Shown here: in pieces, positions 47,966 through 56,937 of the stretch | Layout of the letters: each line of letters opens with the position of its first letter | How positions within the stretch are numbered: position 1 is the first letter of the stretch | From: Pseudomonas mendocina | GTDB lineage: Bacteria; Pseudomonadota; Gammaproteobacteria; Pseudomonadales; Pseudomonadaceae | Direction: 5' to 3' | NCBI GenBank assembly: GCA_037482215.1 | Contig: CP148074.1 | Coordinates: 1,426,001 to 1,490,000 of the forward strand | Length of the DNA stretch: 64,000 bases | Notes under the pieces: model-generated | What the model was told of the DNA's origin: nothing | Databases searched by the model: none | What the model saw: only the letters and a program-made list of their open reading frames with translations | Position numbers and translations under genes: made by a program

Positions 47966-48901
47966 TCACGCCTCAGGTTGGTGCGGCTCAGGGGCAGCGA
48001 ATGGGGCCCCAAGCGGGACAGTGTCAAAGCGGGTGATCAGGTCTACCAGAATCTGCGCAGCCGGCCCCAGTGTCTTTTCCTTGTTGCGGTAGAGGTGGAA
48101 GATTGCATCGCGTTGTCCGCCCTGTTCCAGCGGCAGAGGTTTGAGTAGCCCCTCCTTTAGTTCGCGTTCGATCAGGTGCCTTGGCAACCAGGCAAAGCCA
48201 AGACCATTGCTCACAAACGTGGCGGAGGTGGCCAGGCTGCCGACCGTCCAGCGCTGCTCGGCACCGAGCCAGCCGACGTCGCGAGGCTGCTGTTGGCCGG
48301 AGTCGCGCACGACAACTTGCATCTGTGTTTCCAGGTCCTGATAGGTGACGGTGCGCTGCAGGCGGTGCAAGGCATGATCTGGGTGGGCCACGGCGACAAA
48401 CTCTACGGTTTGCAACTGGGTACCGAGAAAACCGGTGATGTTAAGTCCACTGATGGCGAGGTCGGCGCTGCCGGATTGAAGTATTTCCTCCACGCCGGAT
48501 AGCACTTCCTCCCGCAAACGCACCCGGCAGCCTCTGCTTTGCGGCATGAATGCGGTCAGGGCTCGAACCAGCCTTGCGTTGGGGTAGGCTGCATCAACCA
48601 CCAAGCGAACTTCGGCCTCCCAGCCTTGTTCCATGTGGTGGGCAAGGTCTTCCAGTTGGCTTGCCTGTTTAACCAACTGCCGCGAGCGGCGCAGCAGCAC
48701 ATCACCTGCTTCGGTCAGCACGGCTTTGCGTCCATCAATACGCAGCAGCGGTACGCCGAGCTGCTCCTGCATGCGGGCCACGGTGTAGCTGACGGAAGAT
48801 TGTGAGCGGTGCAGAATTTCAGCGGCTTGCGCAAAACCACCGCTGTCGACTACAGCCTGTAGCGTTCGCCATTGGTCCAGTGTTACCCGTGGAGCTTTCA
48901 T
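47966..48901 (-). CDS. LysR-family transcriptional regulator
   Basis: 311 residues from ATG at 48901, preceded by AAGGGA; the longer frame to 48949 is unlikely. The HTH is VTLDQWRTLQAVVDSGGFAQ followed by AAEILHRSQSSVSYTVARMQ (about residues 5-45), with the usual LGVPLLRIDGRKAVLTEAG after it. The effector domain includes VGSLATSATFVSNGLGFAWL. Coupled to the downstream alpha/beta hydrolase gene and divergent from a small exported protein gene. Confidence 0.92.
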   Translation of the reverse strand: MKAPRVTLDQWRTLQAVVDSGGFAQAAEILHRSQSSVSYTVARMQEQLGVPLLRIDGRKAVLTEAGDVLLRRSRQLVKQASQLEDLAHHMEQGWEAEVRLVVDAAYPNARLVRALTAFMPQSRGCRVRLREEVLSGVEEILQSGSADLAISGLNITGFLGTQLQTVEFVAVAHPDHALHRLQRTVTYQDLETQMQVVVRDSGQQQPRDVGWLGAEQRWTVGSLATSATFVSNGLGFAWLPRHLIERELKEGLLKPLPLEQGGQRDAIFHLYRNKEKTLGPAAQILVDLITRFDTVPLGAPFAAPEPHQPEA

Positions 48902-48988
48902 ATTCAGTCCCTTAATGTTCCTGGCAGTCAGGTGCAAAAAACGTTTCAATCAACCTAAACTGACCGTTCTGCTTTGGAGGCTGCCTTG

Positions 48989-49303
48989 ATGAAGAAGTTT
49001 TGCTGCGCGCTGCTGGCCTGTTTACCTTTCACGGTAATGGCTTACCCGGTTGAGCTCGAAAAACAGCTCAATGGTGCCGAGGTGTCGGTGACTACTCAGC
49101 AAATTGATCACAACATGGCCAGTGTTCAGCTCTATAACTACGGCGAAATTGGTGCGTCGTGTAAGGCCATCTTTCGCAATGGTCCAGAGGCACCCCGTAC
49201 CCGCCGTGCAGTCGTTGCTCCGGGTCAGGTCAGTACACTGACACTCAAATCAAACCGCAGCATCATCAAGCTCAGGGTTAATTTGACCTGTGAGCAGCAG
49301 TAG
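48989..49303 (+). CDS. Small exported conserved protein
   Basis: 104 residues. Signal peptide MKKFCCALLACLPFTVMA with cleavage near AYP (residue 18-19). The mature part is a small beta-rich protein with two cysteines (ASCKAIF, LTCEQQ) that could form a disulfide. GGAGG lies just before ATG at 48989, which fixes the start. Homologues in pseudomonads are sometimes mislabelled '3-phosphoglycerate kinase'; it has no kinase features. Likely periplasmic; function unknown. Confidence 0.8.
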   Translation: MKKFCCALLACLPFTVMAYPVELEKQLNGAEVSVTTQQIDHNMASVQLYNYGEIGASCKAIFRNGPEAPRTRRAVVAPGQVSTLTLKSNRSIIKLRVNLTCEQQ

Positions 49304-49329
49304 CGCTGAGACTAATTTCGACCTTCAAA

Positions 49330-49350
49330 TAAATCAAATAAATTGATTTA
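49330..49350. promoter_or_regulatory. Palindrome upstream of azoR
   Basis: TAAATCAA, spacer ATAAA, TTGATTTA: perfect 8-bp arms, about 90 bases before the azoR ATG. A typical shape for a MarR- or LysR-type operator; the binding protein is unknown. Confidence 0.55.
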
Positions 49351-49437
49351 AAGGTGCAGAAAATTGCGCTTTTTAATCAATCTTTGTGCTCATACCATGC
49401 CTCCCATTACGCGGATTGCCGCAAGCGGAGAGTGGAA

Positions 49438-50037
49438 ATGGCACATGTTCTGGTGATTGAGAGTAGCGTCCGAGATCAGGGCTCTGTGTCTCGTCAATTG
49501 ACCGAAACCTTTCTGGCTAGCTGGCGAGCCTCCCATCCGAATGATTCGGTCAAGGTTCGTAACCTGGCCGCTGATCAAGTCCCACATCTGGATGCTGATT
49601 TACTCGGTGGGTGGATGAAACCTGCCGATCAGCTGAGCGCGGCGGAAAATGAAGCACTGCAACGCTCCAATCTTTTAACTGAAGAGTTACTGGCTGCCGA
49701 TGTGCTGGTGCTGGCCGCACCGATGTACAACTTTGCCATCCCCAGCACGCTGAAGGCTTGGCTCGATCATGTGTTGCGCGCAGGGGTGACCTTCAAGTAC
49801 ACCGAATCGGGTCCACAAGGCCTGCTTACCGGCAGACGCGCTTATGTTCTAACCGCTCGTGGTGGTGTTTATTCCGGTAGCCCGCAAGATCATCAGGAGC
49901 CGTATCTACGCCAGGTGTTGGGTTTTGTGGGGATTTATGATGTGCAGTTTATCCACGCAGAAGGACTCAATCTGGGGGATGAGTTCATGAAGCGCGGCCT
50001 CGCCGAGGCCAACGCAAGGTTGGCTACGGTGGTCTAA
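49438..50037 (+). CDS. azoR: FMN-dependent NADH-azoreductase
   Basis: 199 residues. AzoR reduces azo dyes and quinones with NAD(P)H via FMN. Flavodoxin-like fold: HVLVIESSVRDQGSVSRQLT at the N-terminus (phosphate-binding loop), VLVLAAPMYNFAIPSTLKAW and LDHVLRAGVTFKYTESGPQG, TARGGVYS. The start ATG at 49438 has GGAGAG upstream; the frame to 49354 is not needed. A palindrome lies in the promoter region and a strong terminator follows. Confidence 0.94.
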   Translation: MAHVLVIESSVRDQGSVSRQLTETFLASWRASHPNDSVKVRNLAADQVPHLDADLLGGWMKPADQLSAAENEALQRSNLLTEELLAADVLVLAAPMYNFAIPSTLKAWLDHVLRAGVTFKYTESGPQGLLTGRRAYVLTARGGVYSGSPQDHQEPYLRQVLGFVGIYDVQFIHAEGLNLGDEFMKRGLAEANARLATVV

Positions 50038-50086
50038 TTTTCTGTTGGTTTTTTGTGCTCCTACGTCCATCCCCAACTGGACGCTT

Positions 50087-50124
50087 GGCCCGGCCTTCCC
50101 CCCCGAAGTGGCCGGGCCTTTTTT
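50087..50124 (+). terminator. azoR terminator
   Basis: GGCCCGGCC, 14-base loop, GGCCGGGCC, then TTTTTTA. Confidence 0.92.
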
Positions 50125-50241
50125 ATTATCGACAAGTAATGAGTGTTTCTGGTCGTTATCTGACTGGGGTTTGACTGCGCTTGCAGGCAAAATGCCTCCC
50201 ACGGGTTGTATCCAGCTGTTATCGGCATTTAAGGGGTTGTA

Positions 50242-51141
50242 ATGCAGCTTTCCGGGCGTGGGGTGGCGTTTTCTTTATTGGCGTCGGTGCTGTTCGCAAT
50301 GGTGCCGGGGTATGTCCGGTTTCTGGAGCCGTTGGATGGCTTACAGGTCTTTGCACATCGAGTGTTGTGGTCAATACCGGCGGTGCTTTTGCTCATTACA
50401 TTGCTGCGCCAATGGCCGAATCTATTAGCGGCTGCTGAGCGCGTGCGCCGTGAGCCGATGCTGATGCTGTGCCTGCCGGTGGCGGCTCTGTTGATGGGGA
50501 CGCAGTGGTTTGTATTTCTCTGGGCGCCTTTGCAGGGGCGCATGCTGGAAATTTCTATGGGCTACTTTCTAACCCCGCTGGCGATGGTGCTGGCCGGACG
50601 AATTTTTTACGGCGAAAGGCTAAGGCCATTACAGCGCCTGGCAGTTATGTGTGCGTTGCTGGGGGTTGCCCATGAGCTGTGGCGAACTGGGGCGGTCTCC
50701 TGGTTGGTGTTGCTGGTGACGTTTGGCTATCCGCCTTATTACATGCTGCGGCGGCGTATGGGCCTTGATGCATTGAGTGGTTTTGTCTTTGAAATGCTGC
50801 TTATGGCACCGGTGGCGATCTGGCTGGTAATGCAGTACGGGCAAGAGCAGTTGTTCAGCACAGCGCCTCAGCTGATTTGGCTGCTCCCAGGATTGGCGAT
50901 ATTGACCTCGGCGGCGTTTGGTTCACTGATCACAGCTAGCAGGCTTCTGCCGTTGGGGCTGTTTGGCATCCTCAGTTATGTGGAGCCGGTGCTGCTGTTT
51001 TTGGTGGCACTGGTGTTTTTGGGGGAACACTTTGATGCGGCCCAGTGGCTGACGTATTTGCCGATCTGGTTGGCGGTGTTGCTGGTCGGGTTGGATAGCG
51101 GGCGTGTGTTGCTAAAGCAGGCCCGTCAGGCCAGGGCGTGA
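50242..51141 (+). CDS. rarD: RarD-type EamA-family transporter
   Basis: 299 residues with about 10 TM helices. Signature AFSLLASVLFAMVPGYVRFL at the N-terminus and VFAHRVLWSIPAVLLLITLL, then GRMLEISMGYFLTPLAMVL and LGLFGILSYVEPVLLFLVAL, all typical of RarD (chloramphenicol-sensitive protein) within the DMT superfamily. The transported compound is unknown. AAGGGG precedes ATG at 50242. Convergent with the CigR-like gene. Confidence 0.9.
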   Translation: MQLSGRGVAFSLLASVLFAMVPGYVRFLEPLDGLQVFAHRVLWSIPAVLLLITLLRQWPNLLAAAERVRREPMLMLCLPVAALLMGTQWFVFLWAPLQGRMLEISMGYFLTPLAMVLAGRIFYGERLRPLQRLAVMCALLGVAHELWRTGAVSWLVLLVTFGYPPYYMLRRRMGLDALSGFVFEMLLMAPVAIWLVMQYGQEQLFSTAPQLIWLLPGLAILTSAAFGSLITASRLLPLGLFGILSYVEPVLLFLVALVFLGEHFDAAQWLTYLPIWLAVLLVGLDSGRVLLKQARQARA

Positions 51142-51159
51142 CGGGCGAGGGCTGTGTAA

Positions 51160-51573
51160 TCAGTCGATCACGTTGCGCAGTACTTCGTAGATGATACCGG
51201 TGGTAATGGCAACCAGGGCTACGTCTGTGCCCAGTTGCTTCCATTCATAGCCGTCGTAGTGGGGCAATTGGTTGAGCAGGCGGCTGTCGAAGTTTTTGGC
51301 GATGCCCGGTGGCAGGGGTTTGCCCCGGGCAAGGTTTTTGGCGATTCCTGGAGGCAGAGATTGCACTGAGCCGATAAGGTCGCGGTTTTCACCTAAAACG
51401 ATGCGCACTCGGCCAATGTCGATGGATGGGCCATTGAGGTTGATGCTGACATCACTGTCATTGCCGTGCCCTCTTCCAGGGTTGTCATGCTTGGGGGCTG
51501 CCAAGGCTGGTTGCGCGAGTAACGCAAAGCTGAGCACTGAGGTGAGTAGAACGCTGTGAGTGTGGTCGCGCAT
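51160..51573 (-). CDS. CigR-family (RcnB-like) exported protein
   Basis: 137 residues. Signal peptide ending QPALA (about residue 26), a charged Gly/His/Asp-rich segment (KHDNPGRGHGNDSD), then the repeated motif LPPGIAKNLARGKPLPPGIA, and a C-terminal hydrophobic helix (DVALVAITTGIIYEVL). This matches the 'anti-virulence regulator CigR' family first seen in Salmonella, where CigR is a membrane protein; its action is not known. No regulator context is visible. Confidence 0.82.
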   Translation of the reverse strand: MRDHTHSVLLTSVLSFALLAQPALAAPKHDNPGRGHGNDSDVSINLNGPSIDIGRVRIVLGENRDLIGSVQSLPPGIAKNLARGKPLPPGIAKNFDSRLLNQLPHYDGYEWKQLGTDVALVAITTGIIYEVLRNVID

Positions 51574-51748
51574 AACATTCTCCTGTCAGCATTTGTTATG
51601 GTTTGTAGGACAGTTTGAGCTGTGCTAACGCATTTTGTTCGCTGTCAGTCGTCATTTTTAGTGTTATCAGCGCAAAGAAATTCGGCCGTAGCGCTGGAAA
51701 GCGGTACGCTATGTGGCTGATATCTGTTTCTTCCGTCGAGGTTACTAC

Positions 51749-53095
51749 GTGTTTTCCCAATTCGCCCTGCATGAACGCCTGCTTAAAGCCGTGGCCGCGC
51801 TGAACTTTGTCGAGCCTACCCCGGTGCAGCTTGCTGCCATTCCTCCGGCGCTTGCGGGAAAGGATCTGCGGGTAATCGCGCAAACCGGTAGCGGTAAAAC
51901 TGCTGCATTTGTTCTGCCGATGCTCAGCCGTCTGTTTGGCGATGGCTCATCTAAACCACGCATGAGCGTTCGCGCCATGATCATGCTGCCAACCCGTGAG
52001 TTGGCGCAGCAGACCCTCAAGGAAGTGGAGCGCTTTGCTCAGTACACCTTCCTCAAGCCGGGCCTGATCATCGGTGGTGAAGATTTCAAAGTGCAGGCTG
52101 CCATGCTGCGCAAGGTGGACATCTTGATCGGTACGCCAGGGCGCCTGATTGAGCACGCTAACGCCGGTAACCTGCTTCTAGACGAGGTTGAGGTGCTGGT
52201 GCTGGACGAAGCCGACCGCATGCTGGACATGGGCTTTGCCGAAGACGTGCTGCGCCTGTCTGAGATGTGCAATGCCGAGCGGCAAACCCTGCTGTTTTCC
52301 GCCACCTCGGGCGGCGCTGCGCTGCGTGATGTGGTCAGCAAAGTGTTAAAGAACCCAGAGCATTTGATGCTGAATCGGGTCAGTGAGATCAGCGAAGGCA
52401 TCCATCAGCAGATCATCACCGCTGACCATGTTCATCACAAAGAAGAGCTGGTTGAGTGGCTGCTGACCAACGAAACCTATGACAAAGCCATCGTGTTCAC
52501 CAACACCCGTGCCCAGGCTGATCGCCTGTACGGCAAGTTGGTGGCTAAGCAGTTCAAGACCTTTGTGCTGCACGGTGAGAAGGATCAGAAAGACCGCAAA
52601 CTCGCCATCGAGCGCCTCAAGCAGGGCGCTGTAAAAGTGCTGGTGGCCACCGATGTGGCGGCCCGTGGTCTGGATGTGGACGGTCTGGATCTGGTCATTA
52701 ACTTTGACATGCCCCGCTCTGGTGATGAGTACGTGCACCGTATTGGTCGTACGGGCCGCGCCGGTGGTGAGGGGGTGGCGATTTCGCTGATCTGCCATAA
52801 CGACTGGTCGTTGATGTCGAGCATCGAGCGTTACCTGAAACAACGTTTTGAACGCCGTAACATCAAAGAGCTGAAAGGGACCTATCAGGGCCCGAAAAAC
52901 CTTAAGGCATCTGGCAAGGCTGCGGGCACCAAGAAGAAAAAGACCGACAGTAAAACGGGCAAGAAGGTGGCGGCGAAGAAACCCGCGGCTAAGGCGCCTG
53001 CTAAGCGCAGTAGTAAGCCTAAGTCCGATGCACCAACACTGGTGAGTCAGGACGGTCTGGCGCCGCTGAAGCGTCGCAAGCCTGCGGCCGAGTAA
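51749..53095 (+). CDS. DEAD-box ATP-dependent RNA helicase
   Basis: 448 residues from GTG at 51749, chosen because CGAGG lies upstream and the helicase starts MFSQFALHERLLKAV; a longer frame to 51713 is less likely. All motifs are present: Q motif PTPVQLAAIPP, I AQTGSGKTAAF, Ia PTRELAQQ, Ib TPGR, II VLDEADRMLDMG, III SAT, IV AIVFTNTRAQADRLY, V VATDVAARGLDVDGLDLV, VI HRIGRTGRAGG. The C-terminal tail (about 390-448) is Lys/Ala-rich, likely an RNA-binding extension. Resembles the SrmB/RhlE-like group; the exact role in ribosome assembly or RNA decay is not fixed. Confidence 0.93.
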   Translation: MFSQFALHERLLKAVAALNFVEPTPVQLAAIPPALAGKDLRVIAQTGSGKTAAFVLPMLSRLFGDGSSKPRMSVRAMIMLPTRELAQQTLKEVERFAQYTFLKPGLIIGGEDFKVQAAMLRKVDILIGTPGRLIEHANAGNLLLDEVEVLVLDEADRMLDMGFAEDVLRLSEMCNAERQTLLFSATSGGAALRDVVSKVLKNPEHLMLNRVSEISEGIHQQIITADHVHHKEELVEWLLTNETYDKAIVFTNTRAQADRLYGKLVAKQFKTFVLHGEKDQKDRKLAIERLKQGAVKVLVATDVAARGLDVDGLDLVINFDMPRSGDEYVHRIGRTGRAGGEGVAISLICHNDWSLMSSIERYLKQRFERRNIKELKGTYQGPKNLKASGKAAGTKKKKTDSKTGKKVAAKKPAAKAPAKRSSKPKSDAPTLVSQDGLAPLKRRKPAAE

Positions 53096-53116
53096 GCTCC
53101 AGTTCAGTGATAGAAG

Positions 53117-53148
53117 CGGCGGATCAACCTGAGTTGATCCGCCGTTTT
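53117..53148 (+). terminator. Helicase gene terminator
   Basis: CGGCGGATCAA, loop CCTGAG, TTGATCCGCCG, followed by TTTT. Confidence 0.9.
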
Positions 53149-53151
53149 GCT

Positions 53152-55389
53152 TTAAGGCGTTGCGATTTCTTCGTCATGCACTGTTTCGGCTGACTCTGAC
53201 TCGGCCTGGGTGGCAAGCAGTTCGGGGGCACTCGCCATTGGGGCACTGGTCACGCTGAAATCCATAATCTCAATAGCCCCGTTGCCTTGTCCGGTGAGAT
53301 GGAAGGAAAAGGCTTTGCGGGTTTTGGGGTTGTCAAAGCTGAAGCTCAATTCCACAGGCTGGTCACGGGTGAGCAGTGGCAAGGACGGAATCTCGATGCC
53401 GGTCTCGCGTTCATATTCTTTAGTCTTCAATTGCAGGCGCGCCCCAAGTTTGTCCAACTCAGTGGCGCGAATTTTTATCGTGATGCGCGTCTGGGTGCCT
53501 GCATTCAGAGTCAGGTATTGGGCACCGATCAGGTTGTCGGCCCAATCGTCCACTTCACCTGATTTGAGCGGCATGGCCTGGCTGTTGGCAAACTGAAAAT
53601 GTTGCTCGCCTTGGCCTGCTAGCAGGGACTGATCCAGCAGGGCGGCACGCTGGCTGATTAGTCGGGCGGGGCGGCCGCTGATGCGCCCGATGTAAGGTGC
53701 ACTGTCTGCGATAAACCCTTCACTGTCGTAACGTCGGCAGACGTTCTGGAAGTCGCATTCAGTCAGGCTGCCATGCCCGTCATGCAGGCGCAGCAGGCCG
53801 TTGGTGTAGGAGATTATTTCCCGGCCGTTGCTGTAATTACGCAGCATGGAGCGGCCGGATATAACATCCGGTATTGGGAAGGCAAAGTAATCCAAAACGC
53901 TGGCGGTAAGGTCTACATGGCCGTAAACACCGTGTTTGAGTTTTGGCAGTTTGTCCTGCTCAGGTGCTAATAGCAGGCTGAACCCCCAGGCTGAGGCCAG
54001 ACGCACATTCTCTAGACCGTGGGATTCGTCCGAGGTGACGATGACCAAGGTGTCTTTGAGGACGCCTTGACGTTCGAGACTGTCGAGAAAGTCGGCGACG
54101 GCATCGTCCAGATAGGCAATGGCGGCTAGCTTAGGTGACTCATAGCTATCCAAATAGGCCTGAGGCGCCGAATAGGGCTGGTGAGTGCCGACGGTCAGCA
54201 GGGTCAGCATCCAGGGTTGGGGTTGTTTACGCAGGCCGTGGATATAGTTGAGCGCGCCTTCGAAATAGGCTTTGTCATCCATCCCCCACGGGAACTCGAT
54301 GTAAGGCTTGTTGCGAAACCAGTCGCGGCCATGGGTTTGCTCAAAGCCCATGCGCGGCATGATTTGGTCTTTGGCCATAAAACGCAGCCCAGCACCTTGC
54401 AGGAAGTGGGTGCTTAGGCCTCGTTCACGTAGCTGAGCCGGTAAGCAGTTAGCGCTGCGCTGCGGGTTGTTGAGCAGCTCCAGGCCTTTGGGCGTGCCAG
54501 TATCCAGCTTGCTGTAGTCACCGCAGAGCATTGCGTACAGACCACGAATGGTCTGGTGGCTGTGCAGCACGTAGTCATACGTCAGCATGCCGCGTTCCGC
54601 CCATTGGCTTAGGCGCGGCATCGGGTTCTGTTGATAGCTGCTGTTGATGGCGCTGCGGCTTGCTTGCAGGTAGGCGCCGGTCACGCCCTCCAGGGTCACG
54701 ATCAGGACGTTGCGTGCACTACCGGCCTTATCCAGCAGGGGAGTGCCACTCAGATCAAGCTGGCTCAAGCCGCGAATATCCACTGGGCCTGAAGGCTCTG
54801 GATCAACCCAGTCAAGCAGGTGCTGACGGCTACTGCTGGTGGCTTCAGCCAGTAGTTTGTGCGGTAGGTTGAACTGCATCCATTGGTCTGCCTCACTGGG
54901 TGTCAGTTGCTGCAGCAGGCCGTGGGCGGAAAATAACGAGAGCGGGACTAGTAGCGCGCTGCGGCTAAGCGGCTTGTGCGGATGCTTGTCGCGGCTGCGT
55001 AAATAGAGATAGAACAGCAGGCTGGCTACTAGCGCCCAGGCCAGAAAAGGGTTGCTAAGGCCTCCGCCTTGGCTGGAGTGGCTGAGAAACTCGCGGTCGG
55101 TCAAAAACTGCGCGTCGGACAATGCCGGCATACGTCCTACTGCACTGACCAGCTCAATGTTGCCAAGGCTGAACAGTGCCCAGGTTAGCAGCAGTGGAAT
55201 GCTTAGTAGCCAGTGGCGTCGATGCACGAAGACTAACAGCAGGCTGCCAATGGCCAGGTCAGATAGATAGCCGTAAGGATGTGCCCAGCCTAAAGTGAAG
55301 CGGGTGAGCAGGGGAAAGCCCAGCAACAGGATGCTCAGGCTCAGTAAAGCGCCGGATGGTCGTTGCAGGGTAAAGCGGGGAAAACGCAC
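53152..55389 (-). CDS. LTA-synthase/sulfatase-fold membrane protein (phosphoglycerol transferase-like)
   Basis: 745 residues. N-terminal membrane domain with about five TM helices (residues 12-180), then a periplasmic alkaline-phosphatase-superfamily domain (about 225-560). The nucleophile region is NVLIVTLEGVTGAYLQAS (Thr), and the metal ligands lie in TVGTHQPYS and IVTSDESHGLENVR. A C-terminal extension (about 600-745) of beta-sandwich type is non-conserved. Members transfer phosphoglycerol or phosphoethanolamine groups to envelope glycans or lipids; the Gram-negative members are poorly defined. Start GTG at 55389 with GGAG upstream. Confidence 0.88.
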   Translation of the reverse strand: MRFPRFTLQRPSGALLSLSILLLGFPLLTRFTLGWAHPYGYLSDLAIGSLLLVFVHRRHWLLSIPLLLTWALFSLGNIELVSAVGRMPALSDAQFLTDREFLSHSSQGGGLSNPFLAWALVASLLFYLYLRSRDKHPHKPLSRSALLVPLSLFSAHGLLQQLTPSEADQWMQFNLPHKLLAEATSSSRQHLLDWVDPEPSGPVDIRGLSQLDLSGTPLLDKAGSARNVLIVTLEGVTGAYLQASRSAINSSYQQNPMPRLSQWAERGMLTYDYVLHSHQTIRGLYAMLCGDYSKLDTGTPKGLELLNNPQRSANCLPAQLRERGLSTHFLQGAGLRFMAKDQIMPRMGFEQTHGRDWFRNKPYIEFPWGMDDKAYFEGALNYIHGLRKQPQPWMLTLLTVGTHQPYSAPQAYLDSYESPKLAAIAYLDDAVADFLDSLERQGVLKDTLVIVTSDESHGLENVRLASAWGFSLLLAPEQDKLPKLKHGVYGHVDLTASVLDYFAFPIPDVISGRSMLRNYSNGREIISYTNGLLRLHDGHGSLTECDFQNVCRRYDSEGFIADSAPYIGRISGRPARLISQRAALLDQSLLAGQGEQHFQFANSQAMPLKSGEVDDWADNLIGAQYLTLNAGTQTRITIKIRATELDKLGARLQLKTKEYERETGIEIPSLPLLTRDQPVELSFSFDNPKTRKAFSFHLTGQGNGAIEIMDFSVTSAPMASAPELLATQAESESAETVHDEEIATP

Positions 55390-55558
55390 AGGTACTCCAG
55401 AATGGTCGCTCTATCTGCGCTATAGCAGAAACTATCTAGGAAAGACAGTTGCCATGATTCTGAAACATGACCGGTCAATGCGCCAGCGCTGGGGAAGTGA
55501 GTAAGGTAAGGAAGGCGGCTCGCGCCTTGAAATTGCAACAAGGCGCATGCGCAGTGAT

Positions 55559-55732
55559 TTACTTTTTGCTGATGGTGATTTGTCGGCTGTAGGTTTGTCC
55601 GCTAACGCCTTTGGCGATTTGCTGAATCTGGCCGCCCGATTTCAGGAAGGCTTCAACCTGTGCATCGAGAGAGTCGCTGGTTTCTGTCGCTGGGGCTGGT
55701 TTGGCTTTGGCAGCGGATGCTTTTACGCGCAT
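55559..55732 (-). CDS. Small basic hypothetical protein
   Basis: 57 residues from ATG at 55732 with AGGGGA upstream. Ala/Lys/Pro-rich N-terminal half (MRVKASAAKAKPAPATETSD) and a more regular C-terminal part (LDAQVEAFLKSGGQIQQIAK, then GVSGQTYSRQITISKK). No signal peptide or TM. Function unknown. The ribosome site and the tidy C-terminal half argue it is real. Confidence 0.65.
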   Translation of the reverse strand: MRVKASAAKAKPAPATETSDSLDAQVEAFLKSGGQIQQIAKGVSGQTYSRQITISKK

Positions 55733-55753
55733 GAATGTGTCCCCTTTAATCAA

Positions 55754-56011
55754 AGTTGACCGAACAGGGTACGATAATTAATAAATAATTTCAGATATAT
55801 TCGATGAAGCACCTTTTTTACTTTTTATATTGATGGTTTTTAGTATTTATTTTTTTCTCAACTATTTGTTTTTATTGGCCAGTTCAGAATTAAGTCGCCG
55901 CTTGTCAGTTGAACTCCTGAAAGGGTTCATATTTATCAGCGAGGGTCTTTACTGAGGAATTCCGATGGCAACTCAGCTAGAATGCGGCCTCGGCAAACTG
56001 AGTAAGGCATC
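55754..56011. other. AT-rich intergenic stretch before the cvfB-like gene
   Basis: Clearly more AT-rich than the surroundings (runs such as AATTAATAAATAATTT near 55780-55795). Probably promoter-bearing for the two divergent genes; a silencer target (MvaT/TurA type) is possible. No gene. Confidence 0.4.
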
Positions 56012-56854
56012 ATGGCGGTAATCGGACGGATGAATAGTTTGCAGGTCGTGAAGCACACAGACTTCGGCCTGTATCTGGATGGTGGAGCTGACGGCGAAAT
56101 TCTGCTGCCAAAGCGCTACATCCCTAAAGACACCAGCAGCGAAGTAGATGACTGGTTGAATGTCTTCGTTTATCTGGACAGCGAGGACAAATTAATTGCC
56201 ACCACAGAGAGGCCTAAGGTTCAGGTCGGCCAGTTCGCCAGCCTGAAAGTAGTCGATATCAACCGGGTCGGCTTATTCCTGAATTGGGGGCTGCCCAAAG
56301 ACCTTCTTTTGCCGCATTCCGAAGAAAAGCGCCCATTACAGGTGGGTGACTATTGTGTGGTCTACGTTTACGTCGATAAGCGCACTAAGCGGATTACGGC
56401 CACAGCACGGCTGGATCGTCATCTCGATAAGGAGCCTGCTAGCTATAAAGTCGGCCAAGAGGTTGATCTGCTGGTTGTTGAGGCGACCGATATGGGCTTC
56501 AAGGCCATTATTAATGGCAAGCACTGGGGGCTCATCCATAAGAACGAGCTGTTCAAGTTTGTTCGTAATGGCATGCAGGAAAAGGGCTACATCAAGGAGC
56601 TACGTGCCGACGGCAAGATTAGCCTCAGCCTGCAACCTGTAGGCCAGGATGCTGTTGGCAGTCTGGGTGAACAGATTCTCGCTAGTCTGCGCAAGCAAGG
56701 CGGTGTGCTGAATGTGAATGACAAGAGCTCACCCGAAGAGATCGCTACCTTATTTCGTGTTAGCAAAGGCAATTTCAAAAAAGCTATCGGCGGTCTCTAT
56801 AAACAGGGGCTGATTGTGATTCACGATGACAGGATTGAGTTGGCTGGGCGTTAA
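56012..56854 (+). CDS. CvfB-family S1-like RNA-binding protein
   Basis: 280 residues. Three S1-like OB folds in tandem: first MNSLQVVKHTDFGLYLDGG, second VGQFASLKVVDINRVGLFLN, third VGQEVDLLVVEATDMGFKAI (about residues 8-220), followed by a winged-helix part (SPEEIATLFRVSKGNFKKAI). CvfB (YitL) was found as a virulence regulator in Staphylococcus aureus and binds RNA; here a role in translation or RNA metabolism is likely. A terminator follows. Confidence 0.9.
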   Translation: MAVIGRMNSLQVVKHTDFGLYLDGGADGEILLPKRYIPKDTSSEVDDWLNVFVYLDSEDKLIATTERPKVQVGQFASLKVVDINRVGLFLNWGLPKDLLLPHSEEKRPLQVGDYCVVYVYVDKRTKRITATARLDRHLDKEPASYKVGQEVDLLVVEATDMGFKAIINGKHWGLIHKNELFKFVRNGMQEKGYIKELRADGKISLSLQPVGQDAVGSLGEQILASLRKQGGVLNVNDKSSPEEIATLFRVSKGNFKKAIGGLYKQGLIVIHDDRIELAGR

Positions 56855-56903
56855 CAGTGGATCTGCCCGTGAAGTTTTTTGATTAGGCCTAAATCGGAAT
56901 TAC

Positions 56904-56937
56904 AAAAACCACCTCGCGAAAGCCGGGTGGTTTTTTT
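56904..56937 (+). terminator. cvfB-like gene terminator
   Basis: AAAACCACC ... GGTGGTTTTTTT with a 12-base inner loop. Confidence 0.85.
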
